49,252 nt of DNA from Phycisphaerae bacterium (GTDB lineage: Bacteria; Planctomycetota; Phycisphaerae; Sedimentisphaerales; Anaerobacaceae): assembly GCA_016782865.1 (NCBI GenBank), contig JADHXR010000039.1, forward strand, positions 1 to 49,252, given 5' to 3'. The notes beneath the pieces are model-generated. The model searched no databases and was not told where the DNA came from. It saw only the letters and a list, made by a program, of their open reading frames with translations. Position 1 is the first letter of the stretch; each line of letters opens with the position of its first letter. The translations under genes were made by a program, and so were the position numbers. Below, in pieces: positions 33,274 to 42,530 of the stretch.

Positions 33274-35352
33274 CTACCGGAATGTATAAGCCAATTTGAT
33301 GAAGATGCTATGGGCGATGTCGCTCTCGTTCTCCTCGCGGATGCTGTTGTAGACGAGGTAGAAGTGAGCGTTTTTGACGAATTCCCACCCGTAGATGATG
33401 CTGATGTTATGGACATCGGTGCTTCGGTGTTGGAGGGAACTCTTGATCCACGCCTTGTCGCTTAGAAAATAGTCGAAGACCACTCGGTTGAGCCAGACTG
33501 TATCTCGCGTGCCGTCCGGCTCTTCCTCGAAACGGACCGTATACTCATACCGTATCGGCCAGCGTTCGAGAGGCTTGAAGTGTTTGGCGAAAATCAACTC
33601 ATGATAATCGGTCTGCTCGAACTCACCGAACGCCCAGTTGACCGCCATCATGCGCCAATAGTCCGATTCGTTGAGAGATACCTCGATACCGGTTCGGCTG
33701 TTATCGAATGGCTTATGAAAATCATCGCTGTGGCCGACTGCCAAGCCTAGGTCGTTCTGCAATGTAACTCCGGTCTTGGCGCTGTAGTCTCGCAGTGTCG
33801 TCTTATGATCGTTGTCCTGATAAAACTCGTTGCCAAAGAAGGCATAGAAGTTCTTATACCATTTTTCAGCGGAGCGCAGATGGTAAATCGAACGAGTGTA
33901 CGGGCCGAAGATATCCCGCCGGGGAATGAAGCCCAGCACGGGATCAAAATCTTCACTGATGCCGGTGTAGCCGACGCTGATGTCCCAGGGATACTTCTCA
34001 TAGTTGAGCGAGCCGTAACCCAGGTAATCAGAGCTGTCCTTGGCTGTCTGACCGGTGTTGTCTCTCAGTCTGTCGTCAGCAGCAGCTAGTTGATAGCTGA
34101 ATCTCCAGTCTTCGTTCAAGAAGAGATTCCCATCTGTGCCCAGGACACGGGAGTGGCCGCTCTTGAAGTCCGAGGAGCTGAGGTAGTAGCCAAGATTAGA
34201 TGCCTCGCCCACATTCTGGAGGACTCGCAGCGCGGATGAATTGCCATAGTGCGTGTCTCCATGGACCGTGTCGCCATAGACGTCGATGAACGCGAACTTG
34301 AAGTCCTTCCAGTCGCCGCTGACTTTGGCTCCGGTATCAATGCCGGTGAAGCGTCGGCTGTAGTAGAGTCTGTTGCGCATGCTAAACAGTTCATTTCCTT
34401 CCTCGAAGAAGAGACGCTTCTCCGGGAGGAACCGCTCGGTATCACGCAATTCGATTGTGTCGGTGTCGGCCTCGACCTGGGCAAAGTCCGGATTGAAGGT
34501 CCAGGAGGTGATGATCGACGGCGTTAGCCTAAAGCTCACGTCGCCTCCGGTTTCGGGCTCAGTGTGTGAATCACCGTTGAAATCCGAGCGTGACGTGACA
34601 TAGGGGGTGACCTCCAGATTGCGGTCGAAGGTGCTGTCTGCAAGATCCAGGCCCTTGATGTGCCCGAAGTAGCGCGGTTTGAAGAAGTCAGTATCGTTGT
34701 AGCTCCAGAAGCTGGTCACGTCCGTGCGGACCAGTTTACGTGTGAAGTTGATGCCCCACGTTTGTCCGTCTGCCTGCCGGTAGTTCAAGATGCGCAGGGG
34801 AATGCTCATCTCGAAGACCCACCGGTCGTCGTAGATCTTGGCTGCGAGATCCCACTCGGCCGACCAGCTTGTGCTGAACGATCCACTTGGGCCTTCGGAC
34901 GCATCGACACGCGTGCCGAGGGGATTTGAGAAGAAGCCGTATTTTGAGTTGTGACTGTGCGCCGGATCCAGGTGTACCTCGACCCAATCATCGCCGCGGA
35001 AGAAGCGGTCTTCGCGTAGTTCGGAGGCGTGAATCTTCTCGATCTGATCGTCGAAGCACTCTCCAGCGATGTACAGATGGCTGCGCGTGTAGGCGATGCG
35101 GACGTTGGTCTGTTGTGCGGCAGGCCGGCCGGATCGTGTGTCTGTGAAGTCTGCCCCCACTTCGGCCTCCTGCCAGAAGGGCTCGTCAAGAACACCGTCC
35201 ACAGTAATAGGAGCATCGACTTTAAATGGTCGCAGCGCGGGGACCGTGGCGTTCGGGTCGTCGTGTGCCAGGCATGTGGTATGAAGCGCCAGTGAGATGA
35301 GAGCACATACAGCGTGGAGGAGAAAAAATGACCACAATGTCCCTTTCCTCAT
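33274..35352 (-). CDS. DUF5916-like outer-membrane protein with N-terminal CBM9-like domain
   Basis: The 692-aa protein has a signal peptide (LWSFFLLHAVCALISLALH). Residues ~40-210 form a CBM9/DOMON-like beta-sandwich: PITVDGVLDEPFWQEA, HLYIAGECFDD, RGDDWVEVHLDP and VFEMSIPLRIL. The rest is a chain of amphipathic strands (NPDFAQVEADTD, RLFFEEGNELF, LFLNEDWRFSYQ) ending in LAYTFR, the usual aromatic-terminal signature of an outer-membrane barrel. The layout is DUF5916, often seen in carbohydrate- or protein-degrading Gram-negatives. It probably binds a ligand on the cell surface. No neighbour on the same strand is close enough to form an operon. Confidence 0.85.
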   Translation of the reverse strand: MRKGTLWSFFLLHAVCALISLALHTTCLAHDDPNATVPALRPFKVDAPITVDGVLDEPFWQEAEVGADFTDTRSGRPAAQQTNVRIAYTRSHLYIAGECFDDQIEKIHASELREDRFFRGDDWVEVHLDPAHSHNSKYGFFSNPLGTRVDASEGPSGSFSTSWSAEWDLAAKIYDDRWVFEMSIPLRILNYRQADGQTWGINFTRKLVRTDVTSFWSYNDTDFFKPRYFGHIKGLDLADSTFDRNLEVTPYVTSRSDFNGDSHTEPETGGDVSFRLTPSIITSWTFNPDFAQVEADTDTIELRDTERFLPEKRLFFEEGNELFSMRNRLYYSRRFTGIDTGAKVSGDWKDFKFAFIDVYGDTVHGDTHYGNSSALRVLQNVGEASNLGYYLSSSDFKSGHSRVLGTDGNLFLNEDWRFSYQLAAADDRLRDNTGQTAKDSSDYLGYGSLNYEKYPWDISVGYTGISEDFDPVLGFIPRRDIFGPYTRSIYHLRSAEKWYKNFYAFFGNEFYQDNDHKTTLRDYSAKTGVTLQNDLGLAVGHSDDFHKPFDNSRTGIEVSLNESDYWRMMAVNWAFGEFEQTDYHELIFAKHFKPLERWPIRYEYTVRFEEEPDGTRDTVWLNRVVFDYFLSDKAWIKSSLQHRSTDVHNISIIYGWEFVKNAHFYLVYNSIREENESDIAHSIFIKLAYTFR

Positions 35353-35700
35353 GCAGACTTTCCCAGATACACTTCACTGAAACGCTCCTGAAAGCTCAAA
35401 ATCTCATGATAACGCAATTTCATCTCAATTTCGAGGACATTCCGGCCGATCCAACGTGCCCCACGGCCCCGGAGAATGGGAAGTCGCAGCCAGATTCTCC
35501 AGCATAGAAATCGAGGACAACATCGCCCACGGCGGCAATGGAGGATAGCGTGCAGCGTATAGCGGATAGGAAAAGGCAGAATGCAGAAAACAGGAGGAAC
35601 AAGGAGAAAGTAGCAAGGAAGAAGGTGGAAAGCGAGGAGCGAAGTGGGTAATTCTGGGGCTGCCATAATTACTTCCAGCCGATGTCTGCGTCCCAAAGCT

Positions 35701-35783
35701 CCGCAGTAATTCAGGGCGCCCGCTGTCCTCTACCTAAACCTATCATTATCAAGCACAACTCATCGAAAAATGTACCGTACCCC
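35701..35783 (-). repeat. Dispersed ~85-bp repeat, copy C
   Basis: Read on the minus strand it begins GGGGTACGGTACATTTTTC and ends ACTGCGG, matching copies A and B. Unlike those, it is ~30 kb away and no cargo gene follows it. The flanking stretch 35353-35700 and 35784-36041 contains no supported gene. Confidence 0.7.
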
Positions 35784-36041
35784 TTGATTCCCTAAATAGA
35801 GAGAAAGGGCCGCAAGCGCGATGCTCGCAGCCCCATTGAACTCTCAGTCGATACTCCTTGATTTCCAAGCCAGCGTTTTGCACAATAGCCGGACACAATC
35901 ACTATTCCGACGGACTGCGATAATATGAGCCGGACAGCGCGAACTCCTCTTGGGCTCCGAGCAACAACTCAGCCTGTTGAAGGGCTGCCAACAAGTTGTC
36001 CTGCACCGAATACATCCGGTACCCTGGCGATCTGCATAGCG

Positions 36042-36137
36042 CCGTTTTTTGAGCGTCTCCAAGATGAATACCCCGGGCATTTCCCTGGTGGCCAATTCAG
36101 AACACTGCAGCGCCGAGTTCGAGAATGGCGAACAATT
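36042..36137 (+). pseudogene. IS21-type transposase (IstA) fragment
   Basis: In the + frame opening at 35925, FFERLQDEYPGHFPGGQFRT and LQRRVREWR match the N-terminal DNA-binding region of IstA transposases. Neither the catalytic core nor the partner ATPase IstB is present. This is a short scar. Confidence 0.6.
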
Positions 36138-36203
36138 GTGGCGAGAAAACTTATGTATGCCTGTATTGATGGAAACGAAAACATTATTAGGCGATACAGA
36201 TTA

Positions 36204-36231
36204 TATCAAAAGTCGCCCCCATGGGGGCGAC
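36204..36231 (-). terminator. Rho-independent terminator
   Basis: A perfect 20-bp palindrome GTCGCCCCCATGGGGGCGAC (36212-36231) is followed on the minus strand by TTTTGATAT. It lies ~100 bp after the stop of the minus-strand HEAT-like gene and would end that transcript. Confidence 0.65.
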
Positions 36232-36327
36232 CTAAAGAATTGACATGCTTAGGAGCACTGGTTATAGTAACATTCATAGCTGAGGCAACGGAGATGGTAA
36301 GAATAATTGTTGCTGATTACATAATGC

Positions 36328-36771
36328 TTAAAATCTGTTCTCCTGAGTTTTCTTTATCGTTTTAAGAGCTTTAGTAACTACCTCGTGAAAAATTGGAGGC
36401 TGTGGTGAATTAAGAAGCTTATTCATATTTTCAATAGCGGTTTCTACAAGGTTATGGCCTTTGATATCATTGCGTTTGATGCACAAAGGAATTAAGTGAG
36501 ATAAAGCATCAAAAGCAAGAATACGCATATCAAGATAGGTATCTTCGTCCACGGCAATATTAATCACTTCGTGGACGAGTTCTTCTGTAGGCTCGGCTAA
36601 GTGCACTATATGTTTGAGAACTGTTTCCCGTAATCGCCAATTATCACGATATCTCAGTATGCGAGTAAGACCATCCTGATATCTATCCAATTGTTTTAAC
36701 TCTATCAACCGATCGAGCGTCTCAATTATATGCCCCCAGTCTATAAGATTACCAAATATATCTGAGCCCAC
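36328..36771 (-). CDS. HEAT-repeat-like helical protein
   Basis: The 147-aa protein starts at GTG with GGAAAGAGA upstream. It consists of paired amphipathic helices typical of HEAT/ARM repeats (LTRILRYRDNWRLRETVLKH; DMRILAFDALSHLIPL). No catalytic residues are visible, so it probably binds another protein. It lies 176 bp downstream of the GltB-like gene and on the same strand, is AT-rich, and has its own terminator. Confidence 0.6.
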   Translation of the reverse strand: MGSDIFGNLIDWGHIIETLDRLIELKQLDRYQDGLTRILRYRDNWRLRETVLKHIVHLAEPTEELVHEVINIAVDEDTYLDMRILAFDALSHLIPLCIKRNDIKGHNLVETAIENMNKLLNSPQPPIFHEVVTKALKTIKKTQENRF

Positions 36772-36947
36772 TTGTCAATCTCTTTCCACCGAAGGATTAG
36801 TACATATTTAGTCAATTTAATATGTAAACGTTACTATACCCACTTTTCGTAGCTTTTCAGTATAACAAAAGTCTCCGTCTTAGATATTTCTCCGATAGTA
36901 GAAAGTTTTTCTGTCAAAAAACTCACAAGGCACAAGTTTACGCAACT

Positions 36948-38537
36948 TTAACTGTCAAGAATTCTTTCAACCTTTCCTTGATCCACATCCATCACATAGT
37001 GAATTCCACTTACTTCTTTCGCCTCATACGTCAAGGCCGCGATGTCATCTCGTGCTATATATTCCATGGCGAACTTTCGGCTGCCTGCCATTAGCTGACG
37101 CAGGCCTTGTGCAAGACGTTCGTAATAAGTGTAGAGTCCCAGTGCACCTGTGGGAAGTTTCTCAAATTCCTCGTCACCGATTTCTTGCCGCAAGGCGCTT
37201 GCAGTAACGAAGATTTCGTCCTTTGAATTCCCGAACCGCTCGATGTACACGGGAATCTGGTTCTCGTCTATGGTGCGCCCGATGGTCTTTCCAACCATAG
37301 CCGCGGCGATGGGTGCTCGGGCCATACCAACCAGTTTGACAAACGGTGCGCCAAGGGCAAGGCCTTTGAATATTTGGTCTTCAAAGGCAAAACCGCCAGC
37401 CACGGCCAGTGCAGGCAGGTACTCGCCCTTGTCGGCAATACGTTTGGCATACTGATGCAGAAGCGAATGCAAGTGCACTGGGGGGATGCCCCACTCATTC
37501 ATCATGTGCCAGGGGCTCATTCCGGTGCCGCCGCCCGCCCCGTCAACCGTCAGCAGGTCAATCTTGTAACGGGAGGAAAACAAAACGGCTCTTGCAAGAT
37601 CAGCGGGCCTGTAAGCACCCGTTTTCAGAAACACGTACTTGGCCCCGGCACTGCGTAATTCTTCAACCCGTTTGGCAAATGATTCCTCAGTCACCATTCC
37701 TACCCGCGAATGTCGCTCAAACTCCTTGAAAGCTCCTCGATCGAAAGCTTTGATCACATTCGGATCAGTCGGGTTCGGCAGGACTATGTAACCACGCTCG
37801 TACAACAGTTGAGCCTTTTTGATATCTGTGATTTTCACTTCTCCGCCGATATCCTTGGCGCCCTGGCCCCACTTGAGCTCGACGCATTCTACACCGAGTT
37901 TCTCAATGGCGTATTCCTGCGTACCTAATCGCGTATCCTCAACATTTCCCTGCACGATGATGGCGCCGTATTCGTCTCGCTGATGGTCTTTATAGAGATT
38001 CACACGACGTTTGAGATCGGCTGTATCAACCACGCGACCATTTTTTATGACAGACTCGGGGTCCATTCCAACGACGTTCTCACCAATGGTCAGGCCGGTC
38101 CCTGCTAAGGCAGAGCCAATAGCCAGCCCCTCCCAGTTATTCTTGGCGATGTTTGTCGAACCAATCCCAGGAATACCCCACGGATAGCGGAACTTTATCC
38201 CATTGTCATGGCCAAAAGCCACCTCCAAATTAACGGCGGGAAAGACGGCCTTGTCACTGTCGGCTTCAATGCCGTGTGCACCAACGGCGGTTCCCATGAT
38301 GTTGAAGTGTGAATAGTCTATCGGATAGGTTTTCTCCGCGGCAGTGGTTACCACGCCGAAGGGTTGTGGATAAATAACTTCGTGGCCGCGGTAGGCACTT
38401 TTGCCTATTTCACACATGCCGATACAGCCATCCACACAGGTCACACACATGCCCGAGGCGGGTACAACCGAACCTTCGGTTCTGTTCTTGGTGAGCGTTG
38501 CAGCCGAGGCGTTGACTTTGGAAAGCGTCACTGACAT
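36948..38537 (-). CDS. FMN-binding glutamate synthase-like protein (GltB central domain only)
   Basis: ATG 38537 follows AAGGAGC; the frame extends further but that part is not protein-like. The 529-aa protein starts with a Cys cluster C31-x2-C34-x3-C38-x3-C42, then the FMN/Fe-S barrel of glutamate synthase: NVEDTRLGTQEY, VELKWGQGAKDIGG, the substrate loop DGAGGGTGMSPWHMMNEWGIP, and AGGFAFEDQIFKGLALGAPFV. The N-terminal glutaminase domain and the C-terminal GXGXG domain of full GltB are absent. It should catalyse a flavin-dependent reaction using electrons from its Fe-S partners. The next upstream gene ends 20 bp before, so it is the last member of the operon. Confidence 0.85.
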   Translation of the reverse strand: MSVTLSKVNASAATLTKNRTEGSVVPASGMCVTCVDGCIGMCEIGKSAYRGHEVIYPQPFGVVTTAAEKTYPIDYSHFNIMGTAVGAHGIEADSDKAVFPAVNLEVAFGHDNGIKFRYPWGIPGIGSTNIAKNNWEGLAIGSALAGTGLTIGENVVGMDPESVIKNGRVVDTADLKRRVNLYKDHQRDEYGAIIVQGNVEDTRLGTQEYAIEKLGVECVELKWGQGAKDIGGEVKITDIKKAQLLYERGYIVLPNPTDPNVIKAFDRGAFKEFERHSRVGMVTEESFAKRVEELRSAGAKYVFLKTGAYRPADLARAVLFSSRYKIDLLTVDGAGGGTGMSPWHMMNEWGIPPVHLHSLLHQYAKRIADKGEYLPALAVAGGFAFEDQIFKGLALGAPFVKLVGMARAPIAAAMVGKTIGRTIDENQIPVYIERFGNSKDEIFVTASALRQEIGDEEFEKLPTGALGLYTYYERLAQGLRQLMAGSRKFAMEYIARDDIAALTYEAKEVSGIHYVMDVDQGKVERILDS

Positions 38538-38557
38538 TATGTTTTGCTCCTTATACG

Positions 38558-39238
38558 TTATTTGTTGTTTTGTATTTCGCAGGCAACACAAGGATCCATA
38601 TAACACATCATATCATCAAAAGGCTCCTTTTCGATGCAGGGCGGAGACAGATTCATACACCCCCCGCAGATGGCTTTTTCAGGTTCATTGTATGTACAGC
38701 GGAGTTGGCAGACCGGGCAAATGTACATGCAACCGCCGCACAAACGGCAGACGTCGGACTTGACGTCAAACGGTGTGCCGATTTCTCTGTTTTCACCGCG
38801 GTTGCGAAAGCCGATGGCCTTGGCCATCATTTGCTCCTCACACATACGTACACACAAGCCACAAAGGATGCAATCCTCGTATTCCTGCTTGAAGCGCTGC
38901 CGACGAATGCCGTGTTTGGAAGCGAGATCCTGAATTGTCTTTGACTGGGGACACGATGCGAGCAAGAGTTCCAGAATCATCCTGCGCGCCCTTAGCACTC
39001 GCGATGATGTAGTACGTACCTTGAGCCCTTCCTCGGCTGGGTAGGTGCACGAGGAAACCAACTTTGCTTTCGGCGCCTCTCCGATCTCAACAACGCACAG
39101 CCGGCACGCCCCGTAGGGTGACAGTCCGTCCATATGACATAGGGTAGGAATCGCAAAGCCCAAGAACCTCGCGGCCTCCAGCAGGGTAGTACCTTTCTCA
39201 ACCGAAACATCCAAACCGTTTATTCTCAAAGTAATCAT
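38558..39238 (-). CDS. NuoG/HoxU-like [2Fe-2S]/[4Fe-4S] protein
   Basis: The 226-aa electron-transfer subunit starts at ATG overlapping the preceding stop by 4 bp (ATGA), behind GAGGAG. It has a plant-type ferredoxin site Cys34, Cys45, Cys48, Cys64 (CHMDGLSPYGACRLC), then two [4Fe-4S] sites: C123-x2-C126-x2-C129-x3-C133 and C164-x2-C167-x2-C170-x3-C174. The C-terminus adds eight more Cys (177-220), beyond the usual subunit. The large catalytic domain of NuoG and the H-cluster domain of [FeFe] hydrogenases are missing, so it only transfers electrons. Confidence 0.88.
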   Translation of the reverse strand: MITLRINGLDVSVEKGTTLLEAARFLGFAIPTLCHMDGLSPYGACRLCVVEIGEAPKAKLVSSCTYPAEEGLKVRTTSSRVLRARRMILELLLASCPQSKTIQDLASKHGIRRQRFKQEYEDCILCGLCVRMCEEQMMAKAIGFRNRGENREIGTPFDVKSDVCRLCGGCMYICPVCQLRCTYNEPEKAICGGCMNLSPPCIEKEPFDDMMCYMDPCVACEIQNNK

Positions 39239-42200
39239 GCTGATTTCTCCTCAACGGCGGCACATTCGGCTTGGCCATTCTGTTCAGGCCTGGTGAATTC
39301 CAAGTCGCACCTCAGACACCTGCGGGCCTCGCGTGTGGCTGCTTCCGTGGACAACGACATTTCCACTTCTGCGAAGTTCTTACGCCTGGACTCAGCAGGC
39401 AGAGCAGCAGGCTCAACTCTCACGGCTTCCTCTGAATCCTCGTCGCTAATCGTGGCCGGCTCCATGAAGAACCTTGGCAGTCTTACATCGGGAGGCTCCC
39501 TAAACTCTTGACCGCGAAGGTAGCGGTCTATGACCCCTGCGGCCTTCTTACCGGCCGCAATAGCATCAACGACCGTATTCGGGCCGGTGACCAAATCTCC
39601 GCCGGCAAATACGCCCGGCCTCGTTGTGGCGAGGGTCTGAGCATCGACGCGAGGTGTGCCGCTCTTTGTAACGTCAAGCCCCATTGGGGCAAGGCAATCA
39701 CTGTCTGGACGTTCACCAATGGCTACTATCAGTCTGTCTAACGGTATAGTGAACTCGGTGCCGGGAATGGGAACCGGTTTGCGCCGTCCGCTTGAGTCTG
39801 TCTCGCCAAGTTCGTTCCTGATACACCTAATGTCGGCCAAGTGACCGTGCTTGGCATCTATCTTTATGGGTGAGACGAAAGTCTCAACTCTTACACCTTC
39901 GGCCTTGGCCGCTTCAATGTAACGTATCTTTACGGGCGAGACCAGTGTTTCAAGTATTATTCCTTCCTCCATTGCCGCTTCAACTTCTTCGGCGTAAGCA
40001 GGCATCTCCCGAGACGTGCGGCGGTACAGCAGCGTTACGCTCTCAACTGCCTTTTGCCGAATCGCCACTCTGGCGGCATCCACTGCGGAGTTTCCCCCGC
40101 CCACGATGCCGACGTGTCCTTTGGCCAATTCCTCGCCCCTTAAATTAAACGCTTTAAGGAATTGCATGGAGGGATGCACACCCTTGACTTTTTCTCCTTC
40201 AAGTCCCAAACCCCAGCTCTTGTCCGCCCCTATTGCCAGGAACACGGCCTTGAAACCATCCTTGAAAATCTCGTCGATGGTAATGTCACGGCCCAGCGAT
40301 GTTCCACACCTGAGAGTAATGTTGTAATCAAGCAAAGATTCTATCTCCTTGCGCAACACATCCCGTGGCAGACGATAAGAAGGGATGCAACTGAGAAGCA
40401 TCCCCCCCGGTTCATTTTCCGAGTCGATGAGTGTCACCTTGTAGCCGGACAGAGAAAGGTAATGGGCTGCTGCAAGCCCTGCGGGGCCCGCCCCGACAAC
40501 CGCCACTCTGCCACCACCGATGTTTGTGTGGGTTCTCAACGGCTTGTAGACTTCCGGGGCAACACGGTCCGTTACAAATCTCTTCAATGACCTAATGGCA
40601 ATCGCTTCACCGCCGCTGACGGCATGGTTGCATCTGGTTTCGCATTTTCGATCGCAAACGCGGGCACATACCGACGGGAATGGGTTGGCCTCCCTGATGA
40701 TCCTATAGGCCTCCACGTAGTCGCCCTTCTCAATCAAGGCGGCATAACGCCAGACCTCCGTGCCCAAAGGACAAGCAGCCTGACAGGGCACACCCACCAG
40801 GTCTTTACAAACGAAGGCGTCGCATTTTTTATCAACCACATGCCGCTCATACTCATGGCGGAAGTAACGGAGGGTACTGAGAACGGGATTGGACGCCGTT
40901 TGTCCAAGGCCGCACATTGTTGTGTCCTTCACCACCTCCGCCAATTCCTTCAAAAGGTCCAGGTGCTCAAGCGTAGCCCTACCTCTTGAGACATCTTCGA
41001 GAATCTCGTGCATTCGCTGTATGCCCTTTCGGCAGGTAAAGCATTTTCCGCACGACTCATCCTTCAAGAAGTTCATAAAATACTTGGCGACGTCGACCAT
41101 ACAGGTGTTGTCATCCATGACAATCATGCCGCCGGAGCCCATGATTGAGCCGGCCTGGGCCAGGCTGTCGTAATCGACCGGCAGATCGAACATGTCAGCC
41201 GGAATGCAGCCCCCGGACGGCCCACCCGTCTGCACCGCCTTTATCTTGGCCTTGCCTGTCGAGCCTCCTCCGAGGTTATAGACGATTTCATTGATGCTTA
41301 TGCCCATCGGCACCTCGACCAGGCCGGTGTTCTTGACCTTGCCAACCAGGCTGAATATCTTCGTGCCGGCATTATTCCTGGTCCCGATTTTTGCGAACTC
41401 CCCCGCGCCAAGCCGGAAAATCAGAGTGATATTGGCCCAGGTCTCGACATTGTTGATTGCCGTTGGCTTGCCTTCGATACCTTTCTGCACGGGGAAGGGT
41501 GGCCGTTGACGCGGCTCTCCCATCTTCCCCTCAATAGACCGGATCAAGGCTGTCTCCTCGCCGCAGACAAATGCTCCGGCTCCTTTGACCATCTTAATAT
41601 CAAACGAAAAACCGGTTCCGAGAATATTCTCGCCCAGGAGTCCCAACCGGTGCGCTTGCTCCAACGCGATATTCAGATGCTTGACAGCAACCGGATATTC
41701 ATTGCGGGCATAGACTACACCTTCCGTAGCCCCTGTCCCGCAGGCGCCAATTATCATCCCCTCGATGATGCTGTGCGGGTTCCCTTCCAGGACGCTGCGG
41801 TCCATGTAGGCGCCGGGGTCACCCTCATCAGCATTGCAGACAAGGAACTTGCCGCGGTCGTTTGGCTGTTTTGCCAGCAGTTCCCATTTCAACCCTGTGG
41901 GAAAGCCGCCCCCGCCGCGGCCGCGCAATCCGGAACGCTTGACCTCTTCCACTACCCAAGCGGCGTTGCCCTTGGTGAATACTTCCGCCAAGACCGAATA
42001 TCCACCAACTTTGATGTAATCATAAATGCGGATAGGATCTACCTTCTCATTCCAAGCAAGAAGTCTGCGAATCTGCTTATTGAAGAAGGGTATATCATCC
42101 TGTTTTTCCACCGACTTGCCGGTTTCCGGATCCACGAAGAGAATATCCATAAGCACTTCGTCTCGTGCGGTGGCCTCGACAATACGTTCCATCTCCTTAA

Positions 42201-42474
42201 GGCCCACCCTTGGGTAAAACACCCGGCGAGGTTCGACAAGTACAGAGGGCTCCATTTGGCAGAAACCATGGCATCCGGTAATGCGGAGACGGACCTTTCT
42301 GGTCAGGCCCTTTGCCAGAATCTCTCGCTTGGCCACCCGGATAAGGTCGCTGGCTCCACTGGCCTGGCCGCATGTCCCTGTGGGAATAACTATGCAAGGA
42401 ATGCTTTTGTCACTGGCATCAAGCAGCACTTCCCTTAATTCTTTTAGCTCATCAATCGAAGATAATCTCAGCAT
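39235..42474 (-). CDS. NuoF-GltD fusion flavoprotein (NADH- and NAD(P)H-binding)
   Basis: The 1079-aa fusion has four parts. Residues 1-120: thioredoxin-like [2Fe-2S] domain (Cys35, GCHGFC 67-72). Residues ~130-460: NuoF NADH/FMN domain with GRGGGGFPTG near 184 and FVCGEETALI, then a SLBB region. Residues ~470-520: C-terminal [4Fe-4S] ESCGKCFTCRKG. Residues ~560-1079: GltD/NfnB-like part with CQAACPLGTEVW and CARVCDRKC Fe-S ligands, FAD site VVGAGPAGLAAAHYLS near 660, NAD(P) site GIVGGGNSAVDAARVA, and GVFAGGDLV. Such HydB-NfnB fusions are reported in Sporomusa-type (Stn) electron-bifurcating transhydrogenase; that assignment here is inference. It starts at ATG 42474, 56 bp after the NuoE-like gene. 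Confidence 0.93.
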   Translation of the reverse strand: MLRLSSIDELKELREVLLDASDKSIPCIVIPTGTCGQASGASDLIRVAKREILAKGLTRKVRLRITGCHGFCQMEPSVLVEPRRVFYPRVGLKEMERIVEATARDEVLMDILFVDPETGKSVEKQDDIPFFNKQIRRLLAWNEKVDPIRIYDYIKVGGYSVLAEVFTKGNAAWVVEEVKRSGLRGRGGGGFPTGLKWELLAKQPNDRGKFLVCNADEGDPGAYMDRSVLEGNPHSIIEGMIIGACGTGATEGVVYARNEYPVAVKHLNIALEQAHRLGLLGENILGTGFSFDIKMVKGAGAFVCGEETALIRSIEGKMGEPRQRPPFPVQKGIEGKPTAINNVETWANITLIFRLGAGEFAKIGTRNNAGTKIFSLVGKVKNTGLVEVPMGISINEIVYNLGGGSTGKAKIKAVQTGGPSGGCIPADMFDLPVDYDSLAQAGSIMGSGGMIVMDDNTCMVDVAKYFMNFLKDESCGKCFTCRKGIQRMHEILEDVSRGRATLEHLDLLKELAEVVKDTTMCGLGQTASNPVLSTLRYFRHEYERHVVDKKCDAFVCKDLVGVPCQAACPLGTEVWRYAALIEKGDYVEAYRIIREANPFPSVCARVCDRKCETRCNHAVSGGEAIAIRSLKRFVTDRVAPEVYKPLRTHTNIGGGRVAVVGAGPAGLAAAHYLSLSGYKVTLIDSENEPGGMLLSCIPSYRLPRDVLRKEIESLLDYNITLRCGTSLGRDITIDEIFKDGFKAVFLAIGADKSWGLGLEGEKVKGVHPSMQFLKAFNLRGEELAKGHVGIVGGGNSAVDAARVAIRQKAVESVTLLYRRTSREMPAYAEEVEAAMEEGIILETLVSPVKIRYIEAAKAEGVRVETFVSPIKIDAKHGHLADIRCIRNELGETDSSGRRKPVPIPGTEFTIPLDRLIVAIGERPDSDCLAPMGLDVTKSGTPRVDAQTLATTRPGVFAGGDLVTGPNTVVDAIAAGKKAAGVIDRYLRGQEFREPPDVRLPRFFMEPATISDEDSEEAVRVEPAALPAESRRKNFAEVEMSLSTEAATREARRCLRCDLEFTRPEQNGQAECAAVEEKSA

Positions 42475-42530
42475 CCTGTCATCCTACAGAAACCCTTATG
42501 TCAAATACCCTTTTTCTCCTTCGAGCTTGA

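Noticed and set aside
36160..36231. Palindrome with ATTGATGGAAACGAAAAC nearby as a degenerate CRISPR repeat
   Set aside because: The repeat-like stretch occurs once only and the palindrome is better explained as a terminator for the minus-strand gene.
41506..42438. Plus-strand frame of 310 codons inside the NuoF-GltD gene
   Set aside because: Antisense shadow; the minus-strand frame has unmistakable NuoF motifs.
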